From the NCBI RefSeq assembly GCF_004341685.1, contig NZ_SMAA01000015.1, forward strand, positions 1 to 64,000: a DNA stretch of 64,000 bases, read 5' to 3'. This DNA is from Pectinatus cerevisiiphilus (lineage in GTDB: Bacteria > Bacillota > Negativicutes > Selenomonadales > Selenomonadaceae). Shown here one piece after another: positions 1-10,265 of this stretch. The first letter of the stretch is position 1. The number at the start of each line of letters is the position of its first letter. The notes beneath the pieces were generated by a model. That model saw only the letters and a program-made list of their open reading frames with translations. It did no database searches and was not told the DNA's origin. The position numbers and the translations under genes were made by a program.

Positions 1-70
1 CGAAAGTCTTAGCAAACATTATTTTTTGTTCAGTGGTTGGATAAAGTCTGTATCGGTATGCCTTATTCAC
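1..70 (-). CDS. tnpB: TnpB (IS200/IS605-type OrfB) N-terminus, partial
   Basis: The minus strand reads a GTG start (70-68) followed by MNKAYRYRLYPTTEQKIM and then FAKTF before the sequence runs off the window. This is the characteristic N-terminal helix of OrfB/TnpB proteins of IS200/IS605 elements, the RNA-guided nucleases ancestral to Cas12. A ribosome site (AGGTG) lies six bases upstream of the GTG. Only 23 codons are present, so the integrity of the nuclease cannot be judged. Just upstream, codons before a TGA at 78-76 read LIRKYVENQGR, which resembles the C-terminus of a TnpA (Y1) transposase. That could be a remnant of the partner gene, but this is weak evidence. Confidence 0.8.
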   Translation of the reverse strand, partial: MNKAYRYRLYPTTEQKIMFAKTF

Positions 71-210
71 AATAATCACCTGCCTTGATTTTCTACGTAT
101 TTCCGAATAAGACAAAAGCAATCGTGTGACTCAATTACTTGCGTAAATTCGCCATACTCGCCTTCATCCCCCACCTAAGAGGTAGCGGACTTCTTGCGGG
201 TTAGGTTAAA
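71..210 (-). mobile_element. Probable IS200/IS605-type element end
   Basis: The stretch upstream of tnpB carries a short open frame ending LIRKYVENQGR and a small hairpin (ACCT-AAG-AGGT, near 172-184). Composition becomes strongly AT-rich beyond about 205, which may be where the element ends. The boundary is inferred; no target-site or complete subterminal repeat could be confirmed. Confidence 0.35.
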
Positions 211-295
211 AAAATTAATATACTCCAATTATTATACCAGATTATATAAAAAAATACATATACTCCATGAAAGAAGTTCAGTATACATTTTAAAC

Positions 296-342
296 AAAAA
301 AAGCTGGGGAAAAACATTAAAATATTTTCCCCAGCTTTTTTG
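296..342. terminator. Bidirectional intrinsic terminator
   Basis: A stem with arms AAAAGCTGGGGAAAA and TTTTCCCCAGCTTTT is flanked by A- and T-runs, so it can work on both strands. It lies about 110 bp past the stop of the chemotaxis receptor gene and separates it from the transposon fragment. Confidence 0.8.
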
Positions 343-449
343 TATTTCACAACTTCACATATTTCCAACCGTAAAAAATTATTTTTGGCAGCAGATATAT
401 GCTTACTGTATTGTTTTCAAGATGTATTAATGCTAAATAAAAATTTTAT

Positions 450-2480
450 TTAAACGCGGAATTTCTGAATGGAAGCTTGTAGTTCAGAAGCAAGCTTAGC
501 CAGTTCTTCACTTGCCGAGGCGATAGATTCAGAAGATGCGGATTGTTCCTGAGTGGCAGCGGAAACAGTTTGTGTTTGTTCCGTAGTGCTTTTACTCAAA
601 GCATCCATTCTTTGTACAGCTTCTGTGATTGCCTTGCTCTTTACATCAGCTTCATCAATAGCTCCTGATATTTCCTTAATCTGTTCTGATACTGCATCTA
701 CAGAAGACATGATTTCAGCAAATGCGCTTCCTGCTTCATTTACTACCTGTGAACCTAATTCGACTTCCTTATAGCCATTTTCCATTGAGGATACAGCTTT
801 ATCTATATCGCCTTGGATGGAGGCAATTAATTGGCTGATTTGGTCAGCGGCATTTTGTGATTGTTCCGCAAGCTTTCTTACTTCTTCCGCAACTACGGCA
901 AATCCTTTGCCTGCTTCGCCGGCTCTTGCCGCTTCAATGGCTGCATTTAAAGCAAGTAAATTTGTTTGGCTGGCTATTTCGGAGATAGTTGTTATTATCT
1001 GGCCAATCTGCAATGAACTGTTGCCGAGTTTTTTAACAACATCGCCTGCATCATTTACAGCTTTTTCGATGTTGGTCATCTGCTTAATGGTTTTATTTAC
1101 GGCTAAGCTGCCTTCGTCTGCTTTTTTAGCTGTGTTGGCTGATTTATCAGCGACCTTGTCACTGCTTTCAGCGACGTGCTGTAAGCCTTCAGACATTTGC
1201 TGAACAGCAGACATTGATTTATTGGCTGCATTCGTTTGTTCTTCGGCGCCTTCTGCCACTTTGGTGATGGAGGTAGCCACCTGGGTTGCTGCCTGGGCGG
1301 ATTGGTCTGCGCTCGCAGTTAATTCTTCGCTTGAAGCGGCCAGCTGTTCAGTCTGTATTTTTATTTGATTGATCAGCATATGGAAATTAGCCTTCATCTT
1401 TTCAAAACCATTACCGAGTTGGCCTAATTCATCTTCACTATTTATGACTACTTGCCTGTCTGTCAGATCGCCTTCTGCCAGAAGCATACATTCATCTCTC
1501 AGTGTTTCTATTGGTTTGGTAATTAATTTGGCGATGAAGAGGACGGTAATAATTGCCAAAATAATACAGAATATGGAACCTGCGAGCATCACTAAGGAAA
1601 GCTGATGGACACTTGCCATTCCTTCTGCCTGCGGTGCCGAGATTAGCATTACCCAGTTTTGTCCGCCAGGCATACTGACTGGTGTAGCTATCCCAAAGCG
1701 TTCAACATTATCCGCATAATATGTACCGGTTTCCTGTGCACCTGATTTTATGCTGTTTTGTAACAGCGCAATTAATTGGGGATCGATTTTTCCTTGACCG
1801 TTATCGGCACCTGAAGATGTATCTGCTCCAAGGAGATTAACTTTGCCGACTCTTTCAGGATTTTTCGGATCACCGATAAGCATTCCTGTAGTATCAATTA
1901 ATTGCCCATAGCCCGTCTGTAAAAATTTAACAGAATCCATAACCGCACTTAATTTTTCCATGGGTACGGTTCCTGTTATTAAACCGACAACTTGATTGTT
2001 GTTTAAAACGGGTATGGCAAGGACAACAGATAATTTACCGCTTAAATTGCCGACTATTGGATCTGAAAGAACTTTTTTCTTTGTATCGATTGCTTTTTTA
2101 TAAAATGGACGCTTACTTATATTCGTTTCTTTGCCGTCGCTGTTAAAGCCACTGCCGTCCGGGTTAATGTAAAATATCCCATCAAAATCACTTGCCCGTT
2201 CCTTCACGGAGGCAAGGATGGCTACGATTGCCTGTTTATCTCCGGGATTTTTGATAGCAGGTAGTCCAGCAATACCTTCGAGTTGGACAAAATCGTATTC
2301 TGTTCTGTCTTTGATACTGTTGCCATAGTCAGTCCCGACTGTCGATGCATTATCTTGAACATCCTTAGTCAAGGCGTGACTAGAAAAATAATAGCTTATT
2401 CCTGTTAATAAAATCAAAATTACTAATATTACCGGCAAAAAAAACAACAGCAATCTTGCCTTCATTCTTTTTATTTTCAT
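450..2480 (-). CDS. Methyl-accepting chemotaxis protein
   Basis: This is a 676-residue transmembrane chemoreceptor. TM1 is at about 8-32, followed by an extracytoplasmic Cache-type sensor (about 33-293), TM2 (about 294-318), a HAMP linker and a long cytoplasmic coiled coil. The conserved signalling tip around residues 505-545 contains [16 protein letters not shown]. The protein should bind a small extracellular ligand and control CheA through CheW. The sensor contains the dCache-like stretch FYINPDGSG. The ligand cannot be read from sequence. It is a monocistronic gene with a GGAGG site 13 bases before the ATG, a slightly long spacing. No flagellar or che genes are in the window, so it belongs to a dispersed receptor set. 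Confidence 0.95.
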   Translation of the reverse strand: MKIKRMKARLLLFFLPVILVILILLTGISYYFSSHALTKDVQDNASTVGTDYGNSIKDRTEYDFVQLEGIAGLPAIKNPGDKQAIVAILASVKERASDFDGIFYINPDGSGFNSDGKETNISKRPFYKKAIDTKKKVLSDPIVGNLSGKLSVVLAIPVLNNNQVVGLITGTVPMEKLSAVMDSVKFLQTGYGQLIDTTGMLIGDPKNPERVGKVNLLGADTSSGADNGQGKIDPQLIALLQNSIKSGAQETGTYYADNVERFGIATPVSMPGGQNWVMLISAPQAEGMASVHQLSLVMLAGSIFCIILAIITVLFIAKLITKPIETLRDECMLLAEGDLTDRQVVINSEDELGQLGNGFEKMKANFHMLINQIKIQTEQLAASSEELTASADQSAQAATQVATSITKVAEGAEEQTNAANKSMSAVQQMSEGLQHVAESSDKVADKSANTAKKADEGSLAVNKTIKQMTNIEKAVNDAGDVVKKLGNSSLQIGQIITTISEIASQTNLLALNAAIEAARAGEAGKGFAVVAEEVRKLAEQSQNAADQISQLIASIQGDIDKAVSSMENGYKEVELGSQVVNEAGSAFAEIMSSVDAVSEQIKEISGAIDEADVKSKAITEAVQRMDALSKSTTEQTQTVSAATQEQSASSESIASASEELAKLASELQASIQKFRV

Positions 2481-3142
2481 TAGACTAACTCAACCTCCTG
2501 TTAAGCATACCTCACAATTCCCTTGTCAATAAACTAATTACGTGTTTCAATTACCGCAAAAGGCACAATCAATTTATTTATTCCTTGTGCAGCATACAGC
2601 CAATGTAATCATTAGTGAAAAATTTCCCATCAAAAGCTCTTATTTCCCCTCAACAAAAACAGTATCCCAATATATCTTATTTATTTAATATCGCCTCAAC
2701 AGCCCTCCTTCTCAGCCAATTTTTATAATATGCCATTGATAATTTTGGAACAAACTGTCTGGTTATGCTAAAGCCTGGTTATTTAAACAGCCCGTAGTTT
2801 ATCAAATGTTCAGTATTATTAAAATGCGATATATAATCTATAATAGTCATAAATTTCTTGCTTGTCAACGCAATTTGTATTTTACAGGGAAATATGATAA
2901 CGTTTGCATCGTATTAAATACACTTTATGTACAAAAATCTTATTTTAAATTGCTTCAAGTATACAGTAACCACACTAAAACATAAGTTAATGTTAATTGT
3001 TTGTTAATTTTTAGAAGTACATATGATGGCAGGTATCCATATTTTATTAACTAAAAGGTAAACATGGTTCGCACAATTAAAGGATCACCCTTTTTTAATT
3101 ATCAAGGTGATCCTTTAAATCTAATTTACATTATATATGTTT
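2481..3142. other. Intergenic region, AT-rich
   Basis: About 660 bases separate the receptor gene from the last gene of the sulfur/nif-like array. It should hold the receptor promoter on the minus strand, but I could not single out a convincing box pair. The only clear structure is the hairpin at 3077-3118. No credible open frame was seen. Confidence 0.6.
3077..3118 (-). terminator. Hairpin at the end of the nif-like/sulfur array
   Basis: A perfect 13-bp inverted repeat (TTAAAGGATCACC / GGTGATCCTTTAA) starts 25 bases past the stop of the MetY-like gene. The T-tract on the minus strand is short (TTTAATT), so it may act as a 3' end stabiliser or a weak terminator. Confidence 0.6.
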
Positions 3143-4447
3143 TTACTGAAATGCTTTAGTAAATGCTTGTGTTAAATCATTTATGAGGTCTTCTGGATTT
3201 TCAAGACCGATTGACAAACGAATCAGATTTTCTGGTATATCAGCTATTACCTTTTCATGCGGTTCTAATTCTCCGTGTGTAGTCTGTGGAGAGTTTACCA
3301 GTAATGAACGCACATCACCAATATTTACATGGTAATGGAATAATTTAATGCTGTCTATAAATGTTTCTAATTGTTTATCAGTACCTTTGAAACCAAAAGC
3401 CAACAGTCCGCCTACACCTTTAGGAAAATATTTTTTAGCTAGTTTATTATAAGGACTGTCTGGTAAAGCTGCGTAGCGAACCCATTCGACATGTTCGTTT
3501 TGTGTCAGGAAGGCTGCTATTTTTTCAGCATTTTTCGTCTGCCGGTGTACGCGTTCTGATAATGTTTCAAGGCCTAGCAATACTAAATAAGAATCAAACG
3601 GCGAAAGTGAAGCTCCTAAATATGCCAGATAGTGCCGTCTTATTTGGAAACAAAATGGTGCATCGGGAAAAACTTCCAGAAAACTGCGCGGTTTGTTGTT
3701 TTCATCGCGTAATGTCCAATGTTTTTTGGCAAAGTAGGGAAATTTACCACTGTTCCAGTCAAAGGTACCGCTTTCTAGTATGAGACCTGCAATAACGTTT
3801 CCATGGCCGCTCAATGCTTTAGTTGCAGAATATACTACGATATCAGCACCATGTTTTAGAGGATTAAATAGATACGGTGTGGCTACTGTGTTATCTACTA
3901 CCAACGGTATCTTATTGTCATGCGCTATTTTAGCCAAAGCTTCAATATCCAGCAATACACCATTGGGATTACTGATGCTTTCTACATAGATGGCCTTGGT
4001 ATCAGGCTGTATTTCTTTAGCCAATTCATGCGGTGATTCTATATTTTTGGCCACATTTATTTTGACATGGAATCTTGGGAAAATCTTTTTAAAACTGTCT
4101 GCTGTACCGCCGTAAAGGTAAGGTGTCGTTAGTATACTGCCGCCTTCTTCGGTTAGGCTGAGCAAGGTATAAGTGATCGCTGCCATACCTGACCCGACAG
4201 CGAGAGCGCCAGAAGCACCGTCCAGAACTTTTATCCGTTCTTCGAGTATTGTTCCTGTGTAATTGCCAACACGTGAATAGACGCATTTTGCTTCTTTGAA
4301 TTGAAATAAGTTCCTTGCATCCTGTACGCTGGCAAAATCATATGCTGCCGATTGGTAAATCGGTGGTGAAACGGCATAATTATGTTCTTTAGAATTATAA
4401 CCAGCGTGTATTTGTGCCGTTTCAAAGCCATAATCTGTTTTAGCCAA
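3143..4447 (-). CDS. metY: O-acetylhomoserine sulfhydrylase-like PLP enzyme (MetY type)
   Basis: A 434-residue Cys/Met-metabolism PLP enzyme. The family condenses O-acetylhomoserine with sulfide or methanethiol to give homocysteine or methionine. The N-terminus FETAQIHAGYN is typical of MetY, and the PLP lysine is K210 in SATKALSGHG. The TTG start at 4447 is preferred because AAGGAG lies eight bases upstream and the MetY N-terminus begins there. An earlier in-frame start would overlap the preceding gene. It is the last gene of the array, 34 bases after a NifK-like gene. In Mar-type systems a MetY-like enzyme next to the reductase can capture released methanethiol directly as methionine; that role here is inference. 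Confidence 0.88.
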   Translation of the reverse strand: MAKTDYGFETAQIHAGYNSKEHNYAVSPPIYQSAAYDFASVQDARNLFQFKEAKCVYSRVGNYTGTILEERIKVLDGASGALAVGSGMAAITYTLLSLTEEGGSILTTPYLYGGTADSFKKIFPRFHVKINVAKNIESPHELAKEIQPDTKAIYVESISNPNGVLLDIEALAKIAHDNKIPLVVDNTVATPYLFNPLKHGADIVVYSATKALSGHGNVIAGLILESGTFDWNSGKFPYFAKKHWTLRDENNKPRSFLEVFPDAPFCFQIRRHYLAYLGASLSPFDSYLVLLGLETLSERVHRQTKNAEKIAAFLTQNEHVEWVRYAALPDSPYNKLAKKYFPKGVGGLLAFGFKGTDKQLETFIDSIKLFHYHVNIGDVRSLLVNSPQTTHGELEPHEKVIADIPENLIRLSIGLENPEDLINDLTQAFTKAFQ

Positions 4448-4481
4448 ATTAATTTCTCCTTTAAAAATTATTGTTATCCCA

Positions 4482-5822
4482 TTATCGATAACTTGCCAAT
4501 ACTGTATTAAATATATCCTCCATGACTCTGAGTCCACCATGGAAGCCTGCATAACCGGTGCATAAGACTAACCGGTAAGGTGATGGTACAGAGGCCGATA
4601 AAAAATCGAAATGTTTTTCTTTGGACAATTCTTTGTCCCAGCCGCTGCCGATAAGGAGTCCTCTGCCGTCATAAGTGATATCCCTGATAATATTTTGTAC
4701 CTTACCTGCATCTGGTTCAAAAAGTAAAGGAACATTTTTTTTAGTGGATATGCCTTTTAAATCTGTGCGTATATCCTGTTGGAATTTCTCTGGCGTGTTA
4801 TCAACTATAAATTGTTCTTTGGGGACTATGCCTGTTTCGTGTAAGAGAAATTTTGCCAAACCGACAACGTATCCCGCATCATGGATGATGTGGACATAAT
4901 TGGGTAATCCATAGCGGAATTCCAATAAAAAAGTGGCTAGATTATCCAGTTCTTCATAATAGGCTGCGCTTTCGTGTTTTATAAAAAGCTTTGCTTTTTT
5001 ATAATCTAGCGGTGTGTCATTTTCTTCTGCAAATGACAGCAGTGTATACAAAAATTTCTCTGTTTCATTTGCCCCTATTGGTATATGGGGGAACTTAAAA
5101 AACGGTTGTCCGTATATATTTTTGAGATGTTCGACAATACTTTGCCCATACCAGGGAGATACCAGTACATTGAAATTTGCTCGTGGAATTTGCTGCCATT
5201 CTGTAACTCCGGCAGATTCCGGTCCAAATAAAATATGTACTTTAAACCCAAGTTGTTCTAAAAGGTGCTTGTAAGTTCTCAAATTGCCCTTCCAGAATTG
5301 GTCTTGGTAAGGTATTGATGCAAATAAATTAACTGTTCTTTTTTCGCTGCGTACCGGATTTTCATCAATAAATTTATTTGTGTATTGGTCTATTATCGCG
5401 TTTACCACATCACCGTGCGCCACAAAGTTATTATTTTTAAAACCAGCGGTTTCCACTGTGACTATCGGTCGCCCGATTTCACGAAATTCGTTGGCAAGGC
5501 TGTCTATATCATCGCCTACAATGCCTGCTGTACAGCCTGTAAGGATAACCTGTAAATCACTGTTTAAAATTTTATAAGAATTGGTGATTATTTTTCGTAG
5601 TTTATCGATCCCGCCAAAGACAACTTCACTTTCGCTGAAATTAGTACATGGCGAAGTACTTCCGCCAGCATAACCCGTAGAGCGTTCAAAAAAACCTCTA
5701 ACCATCATGCCGCAGCCTGGTCCTGAATGCAGTATAGGCAGTGCTTTGGGGATGGCAACAACACTCTGTAACGCACCTATTGCACAGGTGTAGCGTTCTT
5801 GTTCAATCATTTTGCCTGCCAT
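4482..5822 (-). CDS. Nitrogenase-like component 1 beta subunit, pair 1 (NifK-like)
   Basis: A 446-residue protein of the oxidoreductase/nitrogenase component 1 family. The three cysteines that hold the bridging P-cluster in NifK are present in equivalent contexts: C13 (YTCAIGALQ), C37 (HSGPGCG) and C97 (LTGCTAGIVGDD). An extra C59 sits in STSPCTNFSE. It would form a heterotetramer with the pair-1 D subunit and receive electrons from the NifH-like protein. The start is the ATG overlapping the partner's stop codon (TAATG), implying translational coupling; an upstream in-frame start would lie inside the partner gene. It is shorter than canonical NifK (about 510-520) and lacks its N-terminal extension, as expected for group IV nitrogenase-like proteins. 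Substrate is not readable. Confidence 0.88.
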   Translation of the reverse strand: MAGKMIEQERYTCAIGALQSVVAIPKALPILHSGPGCGMMVRGFFERSTGYAGGSTSPCTNFSESEVVFGGIDKLRKIITNSYKILNSDLQVILTGCTAGIVGDDIDSLANEFREIGRPIVTVETAGFKNNNFVAHGDVVNAIIDQYTNKFIDENPVRSEKRTVNLFASIPYQDQFWKGNLRTYKHLLEQLGFKVHILFGPESAGVTEWQQIPRANFNVLVSPWYGQSIVEHLKNIYGQPFFKFPHIPIGANETEKFLYTLLSFAEENDTPLDYKKAKLFIKHESAAYYEELDNLATFLLEFRYGLPNYVHIIHDAGYVVGLAKFLLHETGIVPKEQFIVDNTPEKFQQDIRTDLKGISTKKNVPLLFEPDAGKVQNIIRDITYDGRGLLIGSGWDKELSKEKHFDFLSASVPSPYRLVLCTGYAGFHGGLRVMEDIFNTVLASYR

Positions 5823-7294
5823 TATTTTTTTCCTTTCAGAAATGTATATGGTTCCTGCTCCAACCACCAGTTGGTATAAGGGTTGGCTGTATGTTTTGCA
5901 AGATTTTTTACAAATTCATCATTTTCAATGACTTCAATAAGCCTTTTACCATATCTGATAAGTCCTTCATAGCCCATACTGAAATGTTCATCACCGATGA
6001 GCAGTGACGGAATGCCAAACTTCGCTCCCCAGAGCGTCATACCGCCATGCCGCGCCAAAAGCACATCTGGTTGTAAATGATGCAGCATGTTTACAAGTTC
6101 AAACTCCTGTTTATCACAGACATTGTAGTTGGGAATGTCACCGTAGTCACGTACAGTCTGAGCTAAGGCATCTGCCTTCTGGGTGTTGCTGTCATAGATG
6201 GGATCATGGTGAAATATCGCTGCACCTACAGCTTTTAATCCTAATTCGCGCAGCACAGACAATAATGCATGACCATGGGCGGCTCCAGCGGTAACATAGG
6301 CCAGTTTTCCCTCTAAACGTGCCCTTATTTTTTCTAGCTGCGGTAAGTATGTCGCTTTTTTCTCTGCTATGATTTGTTCGGCAATTTCACTTTTGCCCAA
6401 AATCCTTCCCAATTCGCGAAACCATCTGTCAGTCTGGAGGACACCGTAAGGTGGTGGAGTCTTGATCTCTGGGACACCGAACTCTTGCTCCAATGCGGCA
6501 CCAAGGTAAGAGCCTAAAGTGGGGCATGCCTGAATAGTTGCTGCTGCCTCTGAAGAATGGGAAAGGCTTTCTACTGTTGAGTAAGGCGTTATATAATTGG
6601 GTTTTACACCGAAGGCTGCAAACCATTGGGTAAATACATCGCTTCCCCAAAAATTAATAACGTTTATGACATCTTGCTTATGTGTTTTAGCCGGTTTTAT
6701 CAATTTGCGGGCGATACCATGATAGCCAGCATCGAAACCACTGGTCCATACTTTAGAACGAAAGCCTTCGCAAAAAATAGCTATAATAGGGATACCCAAT
6801 TCGCTTTCCAGCTCATTTGTCACACTTTCTATATCGTCACCGATGATAGCTGCAGCGCATGTAGACAATACGAAAATTGCTTTTGCCTGTGTCCTTTTAT
6901 AGACGTCCCTGATTGTTTCTGCCAGTTTATCGCCGCCACCGTATACGGTTTCTTCTTCACCTATATTTGTAGAAAATATTCTTCGCTGGGTGGGATGTGC
7001 TACATTGCGTAAAGGTGCATTGACTCTGTAAGTGAATGCAAATTCGTGCAGGCATGATGCGCACCCTACGGGGCCGTGGCAGATAACTGCGGCATCCTGG
7101 ATAAGTGTTACCATACATGCGGCCTTACTTATGGAGCAATCAATGCACTGGCTGAATGTTCGTTTTTTACCTTGTATTCTGCCGTGGCCAGAGCATTTTA
7201 CCAACTCTCCTGCGCTGCCTTGGAAACTTGTTATAGAACCAAGCCGAGTTTCCCTGACTTCTACTTCCGGCATAGTAAGATCTATTTTCTTCAC
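5822..7294 (-). CDS. Nitrogenase-like component 1 alpha subunit, pair 1 (NifD-like)
   Basis: A 490-residue NifD-like catalytic subunit. P-cluster-type cysteines are C60 or C72 with C78 (GPVGC) and C146 (STCAAAIIGDD). C257 in QACPTLGSYL aligns with the NifD cysteine that ligates the active-site metallocluster. H437 in GDEHFSMGYEG is a candidate second ligand. An N-terminal cysteine group (C34, C50, C53, C60) precedes the core. The GTG start has GGAAGG six bases upstream. The NifK-like partner follows with overlapping stop/start. It lies 25 bases after the pair-2 K gene, so pairs 1 and 2 are consecutive. By context it is likely a C-S bond-cleaving reductase subunit like methylthio-alkane reductase MarD. 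The family call is firm; the reaction is inferred. Confidence 0.88.
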   Translation of the reverse strand: MKKIDLTMPEVEVRETRLGSITSFQGSAGELVKCSGHGRIQGKKRTFSQCIDCSISKAACMVTLIQDAAVICHGPVGCASCLHEFAFTYRVNAPLRNVAHPTQRRIFSTNIGEEETVYGGGDKLAETIRDVYKRTQAKAIFVLSTCAAAIIGDDIESVTNELESELGIPIIAIFCEGFRSKVWTSGFDAGYHGIARKLIKPAKTHKQDVINVINFWGSDVFTQWFAAFGVKPNYITPYSTVESLSHSSEAAATIQACPTLGSYLGAALEQEFGVPEIKTPPPYGVLQTDRWFRELGRILGKSEIAEQIIAEKKATYLPQLEKIRARLEGKLAYVTAGAAHGHALLSVLRELGLKAVGAAIFHHDPIYDSNTQKADALAQTVRDYGDIPNYNVCDKQEFELVNMLHHLQPDVLLARHGGMTLWGAKFGIPSLLIGDEHFSMGYEGLIRYGKRLIEVIENDEFVKNLAKHTANPYTNWWLEQEPYTFLKGKK

Positions 7295-7319
7295 GTCAAT
7301 CCTTCCTTTATTGCTAAAA

Positions 7320-8678
7320 TTATGCCGACTTGCTTATAACGGTAGTAAATATTTTTTCTAAGAGACTTAGTGCACCACGATAGCCAATATAGGTCCGATC
7401 TAAAACAACTTCATAGGAAGCCGGAAAACCAACTTCCACTATACTGCCACCCAATTTTTTGCTGGTATCACGTTCCCAGGTAGTGCCAAAAATTATAGGC
7501 GGGCGATGTCCATAATTTACTTTTTCCAATATGGTATTGATCTCATAACCGTCTTCTAAAAAAGTGACATCAGTCGAAACATCAGTATCTAAGTTTTTGT
7601 ATTCTTCAATAATGGCTTGCCTGTACTTTTCCGGTGGATTATCTGTAATAATCTGTATGGCTGGAATTAAGCCCAGTTGCTTTACTAAGAATTTATTTAT
7701 TGCTAAATTGTAGGCACTGTCTCCCACGACGGCATAAGAAGAAGGCAGCCCCCACCAATATTCTGCATAAAAATCTGTAAAATGCTCTAAATAATAATAG
7801 TATTTTTTTTCTTCAGCAACTATAAATTGATCAACTTTTTGCTTATCTATTCCTGCAAAATCCACTACTTTATGGAGAAAATCAGCTGTCTGGTCAGCAC
7901 CTATAGGTAAAACAGGAATGTGCAAGTATGGCTGATCATATTTTTCTTCCAAATACTGTGCAATGGAAAGTCCCAGCCACGGAGAAACCACTAAGTTAAA
8001 TTGGGCTTTTGGTATGCTTTTCCATTCTTCGACGCCGTTTGCTGTATTGCCGAAGAGAATATTAACGGCAAAGCCTGCGCCTTCGAGTACTCTTTTAAGT
8101 TCTGCAAGGTCACCGCGCCAAAAAGTATTTTGAAAAGGCAGTTCTGACCATACGTTTATAAGTCCTTTTTGCTTTTGTTCATGTGGCTGGGCGTATTTGT
8201 CAACAAATTGTTCGATTATTGCTTTTACTACTATCTCATGGCCGATAAAATTATTTCCCTTAAATCCGCCTGTCTCTGCATTCACGATAGGAATACCCTG
8301 TTTTTGGAAGGAATCGACGACTGCACCGGTGTCATCACCGACCAATTCGCCAATACAACCATTTAAAACGACAAATAAATCTGCTTTAAGTATTTTTAGG
8401 CTGGCTTCGATCAGCTCTTGAAGACGTTTTGCCCCACCGAAAACAACATCGTTTTCTTGGAGATTGGAGCTGGGGATAACAGCTCCGCCAGAATAGCCGC
8501 CGCCCTGGAAACCATTATAAAAACTAAGGCTCATATATTGTTTGTCAACACAGCCCGGGCCGCAATGGGCGATGGGCATAGCCCCCGGAATGGCAGAAAC
8601 AGAATGGAACGCCCCTAAAGCACAACCATAGCGAACTTGGTTAATGGAAGTAAATTTTGTATTTTTACATGTCTCCAT
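7320..8678 (-). CDS. Nitrogenase-like component 1 beta subunit, pair 2 (NifK-like)
   Basis: A 452-residue NifK-like protein with P-cluster-type cysteines C19 (RYGCALGAF), C43 (HCGPGC) and C108 (LNGCIGELVGDD). It shares with the pair-3 K subunit a segment rich in glycine (GFQGGGYSGG) that pair 1 has only in reduced form, so pairs 2 and 3 look closer to each other in this subunit. The start has GAGAGG seven bases upstream. It follows its D partner by 36 bases and precedes the pair-1 D gene by 25 bases. It is expected to form a D2K2 complex with the pair-2 D subunit in the cytoplasm. Confidence 0.87.
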   Translation of the reverse strand: METCKNTKFTSINQVRYGCALGAFHSVSAIPGAMPIAHCGPGCVDKQYMSLSFYNGFQGGGYSGGAVIPSSNLQENDVVFGGAKRLQELIEASLKILKADLFVVLNGCIGELVGDDTGAVVDSFQKQGIPIVNAETGGFKGNNFIGHEIVVKAIIEQFVDKYAQPHEQKQKGLINVWSELPFQNTFWRGDLAELKRVLEGAGFAVNILFGNTANGVEEWKSIPKAQFNLVVSPWLGLSIAQYLEEKYDQPYLHIPVLPIGADQTADFLHKVVDFAGIDKQKVDQFIVAEEKKYYYYLEHFTDFYAEYWWGLPSSYAVVGDSAYNLAINKFLVKQLGLIPAIQIITDNPPEKYRQAIIEEYKNLDTDVSTDVTFLEDGYEINTILEKVNYGHRPPIIFGTTWERDTSKKLGGSIVEVGFPASYEVVLDRTYIGYRGALSLLEKIFTTVISKSA

Positions 8679-8714
8679 ATTTAGACCTCTCTATCTTTCA
8701 AATCATTTTTTTAT

Positions 8715-10217
8715 TTATCGTGCCAGAATATATGCGTCCTTCTGTTTTAGCCACCAATCTGTATAGGGCAATTTCACATGGGTTTTAATACTGTTATGGA
8801 ATTTTTTACGGGCTAGGATATCCAATATGGTTTCTCCCAAATTAATTATTCCCTGATAACCAATGGCTATATGTTCATCACCTAAAGGGGCTGCCGGAAT
8901 ACCGAGCCTTGAAGCGAGTGGAGCCAGACCGTTATGCCTGATGAGCATAAAATCTGGATGTACTTTTTGCGAAAAGGCATACAGTTGGTATTGCTGCCGA
9001 TTGCTGACATGGAAGTTTTCTACATTACCATAGTTTTTTAATAAATGGCCGAGTGAATCTTCTCTATCATCACCGCTGTCGTAGACTGGATCATGATGAA
9101 AGACCAGAGAGCCGTTCACTTCGACATTCAGTTCCCGCAAAACCTGTATCAAACCATGTGAATATGCGGAGCCAGTGGCTACATAGCCTTTTACGCCTCT
9201 TAATTTTTCTTTTAATTTTTTGATGCGTGGACGAACCCTGGAATGCTCGCTGGCAATGTATTTTTCCGCCAATTCTTCCCGATGTGTTACACGGGCCAGT
9301 TCTCGCAGCCATGCATCTGTGCCAGAAAAACCGTACGGCATAGGTGCCTTAACTTCGGGGACACCAAAGTGTTGTTCTAGCGCGGTGGCTAAATAAGATG
9401 ACAAAGTGTAGCAAAAACCAACTGTTGCTGCCGCTTCAGACATTCTCGCCAAATCATCGACGGAAGCCAAATCTATAACATAATTTACTTTGAGATTTAG
9501 ATTTGCAAGCATCGGTGTAAATACATCCGAGCCCCATAAATTGATTACATTGACAAGGTCTTCCTGTTTGTGTGGGTTTTTACGGACTATTTGTCTTAAA
9601 ATGCCATGCTGCGTAGCATCAAAACCTGTACTCCAGTGTTTTGACCTAAAACCTTCGCAGGCCATGGGGATTACCGGTACGCCCAGCTCTTCCTGCTTTT
9701 CCCTGGCAATGCTTTCAATATCTTCGCCAATGATACCTGTTGCGCAGGAGGTGGCAATAAATATAGCTTTGGGCTTATAACGTAGCCAAGCGGCATCAAT
9801 AGCACTGCGCAGTTTATCTGACGCACCAAAAACCATGTCTTCTTCCGTTAGGTTTGTATTGATTATGCGGATATTTTCTACCTTATGTCCCCGCATCGAA
9901 AGTCCATTGCGATAAATAGAATTATATGGAACCTGTCCAGCACCGCAGCCTATTGGCGAGTGCTGTATTAAAACCGCATCCCGTACATTACCGGCTTGGC
10001 ATTCAACCATTTGTTCACTACACACCGACCCTTGTGAAAAAGGCCCTTGCAATTCACATAACCGGCAGCCATCACCGCTGCCGCAGCCTGCTGCCCTGCC
10101 TGAAAAATTGGACTGTCGGTGTAGTTCCTTTATATCACCATCCCAGGCGATAATAGTGCCTAAACGCTGTTCGCGTGGCTGTACCTCCGAAATATCTAAA
10201 TTGATCTTTTTTTGCAT
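8715..10217 (-). CDS. Nitrogenase-like component 1 alpha subunit, pair 2 (NifD-like)
   Basis: A 500-residue NifD-like subunit. C91 (SPIGC) and C158 (TSCATGIIGED) correspond to P-cluster positions, C269 (GFCYTLSSYL) to the active-site cofactor cysteine, and H449 (GDEHIAIGYQG) to the histidine seen in pair 1. It has the richest N-terminal cysteine group of the three paralogues (C45, C51, C54, C66, C73), enough for an additional cluster if these fold together. The ATG has GGAG seven bases upstream. It follows the cysteine synthase-like gene by about 48 bases. Divergence from pairs 1 and 3 around the cofactor pocket suggests a different substrate range; that is inference. Confidence 0.88.
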   Translation of the reverse strand: MQKKINLDISEVQPREQRLGTIIAWDGDIKELHRQSNFSGRAAGCGSGDGCRLCELQGPFSQGSVCSEQMVECQAGNVRDAVLIQHSPIGCGAGQVPYNSIYRNGLSMRGHKVENIRIINTNLTEEDMVFGASDKLRSAIDAAWLRYKPKAIFIATSCATGIIGEDIESIAREKQEELGVPVIPMACEGFRSKHWSTGFDATQHGILRQIVRKNPHKQEDLVNVINLWGSDVFTPMLANLNLKVNYVIDLASVDDLARMSEAAATVGFCYTLSSYLATALEQHFGVPEVKAPMPYGFSGTDAWLRELARVTHREELAEKYIASEHSRVRPRIKKLKEKLRGVKGYVATGSAYSHGLIQVLRELNVEVNGSLVFHHDPVYDSGDDREDSLGHLLKNYGNVENFHVSNRQQYQLYAFSQKVHPDFMLIRHNGLAPLASRLGIPAAPLGDEHIAIGYQGIINLGETILDILARKKFHNSIKTHVKLPYTDWWLKQKDAYILAR

Positions 10218-10265
10218 TTGCTAGCTCCTTTGCACTTAAGCATCCTCAAATATTGAATAATATCT

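Noticed and set aside
194-430. Plus-strand frame of 78 codons
   Set aside because: It runs through the bidirectional terminator, has AT-rich low-information composition and no ribosome site, so it is not a credible gene.
4448-4552. N-terminal extension of the MetY-like protein
   Set aside because: The extension overlaps the end of the NifK-like gene, lacks homology to the family, and a TTG start with a good ribosome site lies at the expected MetY N-terminus.
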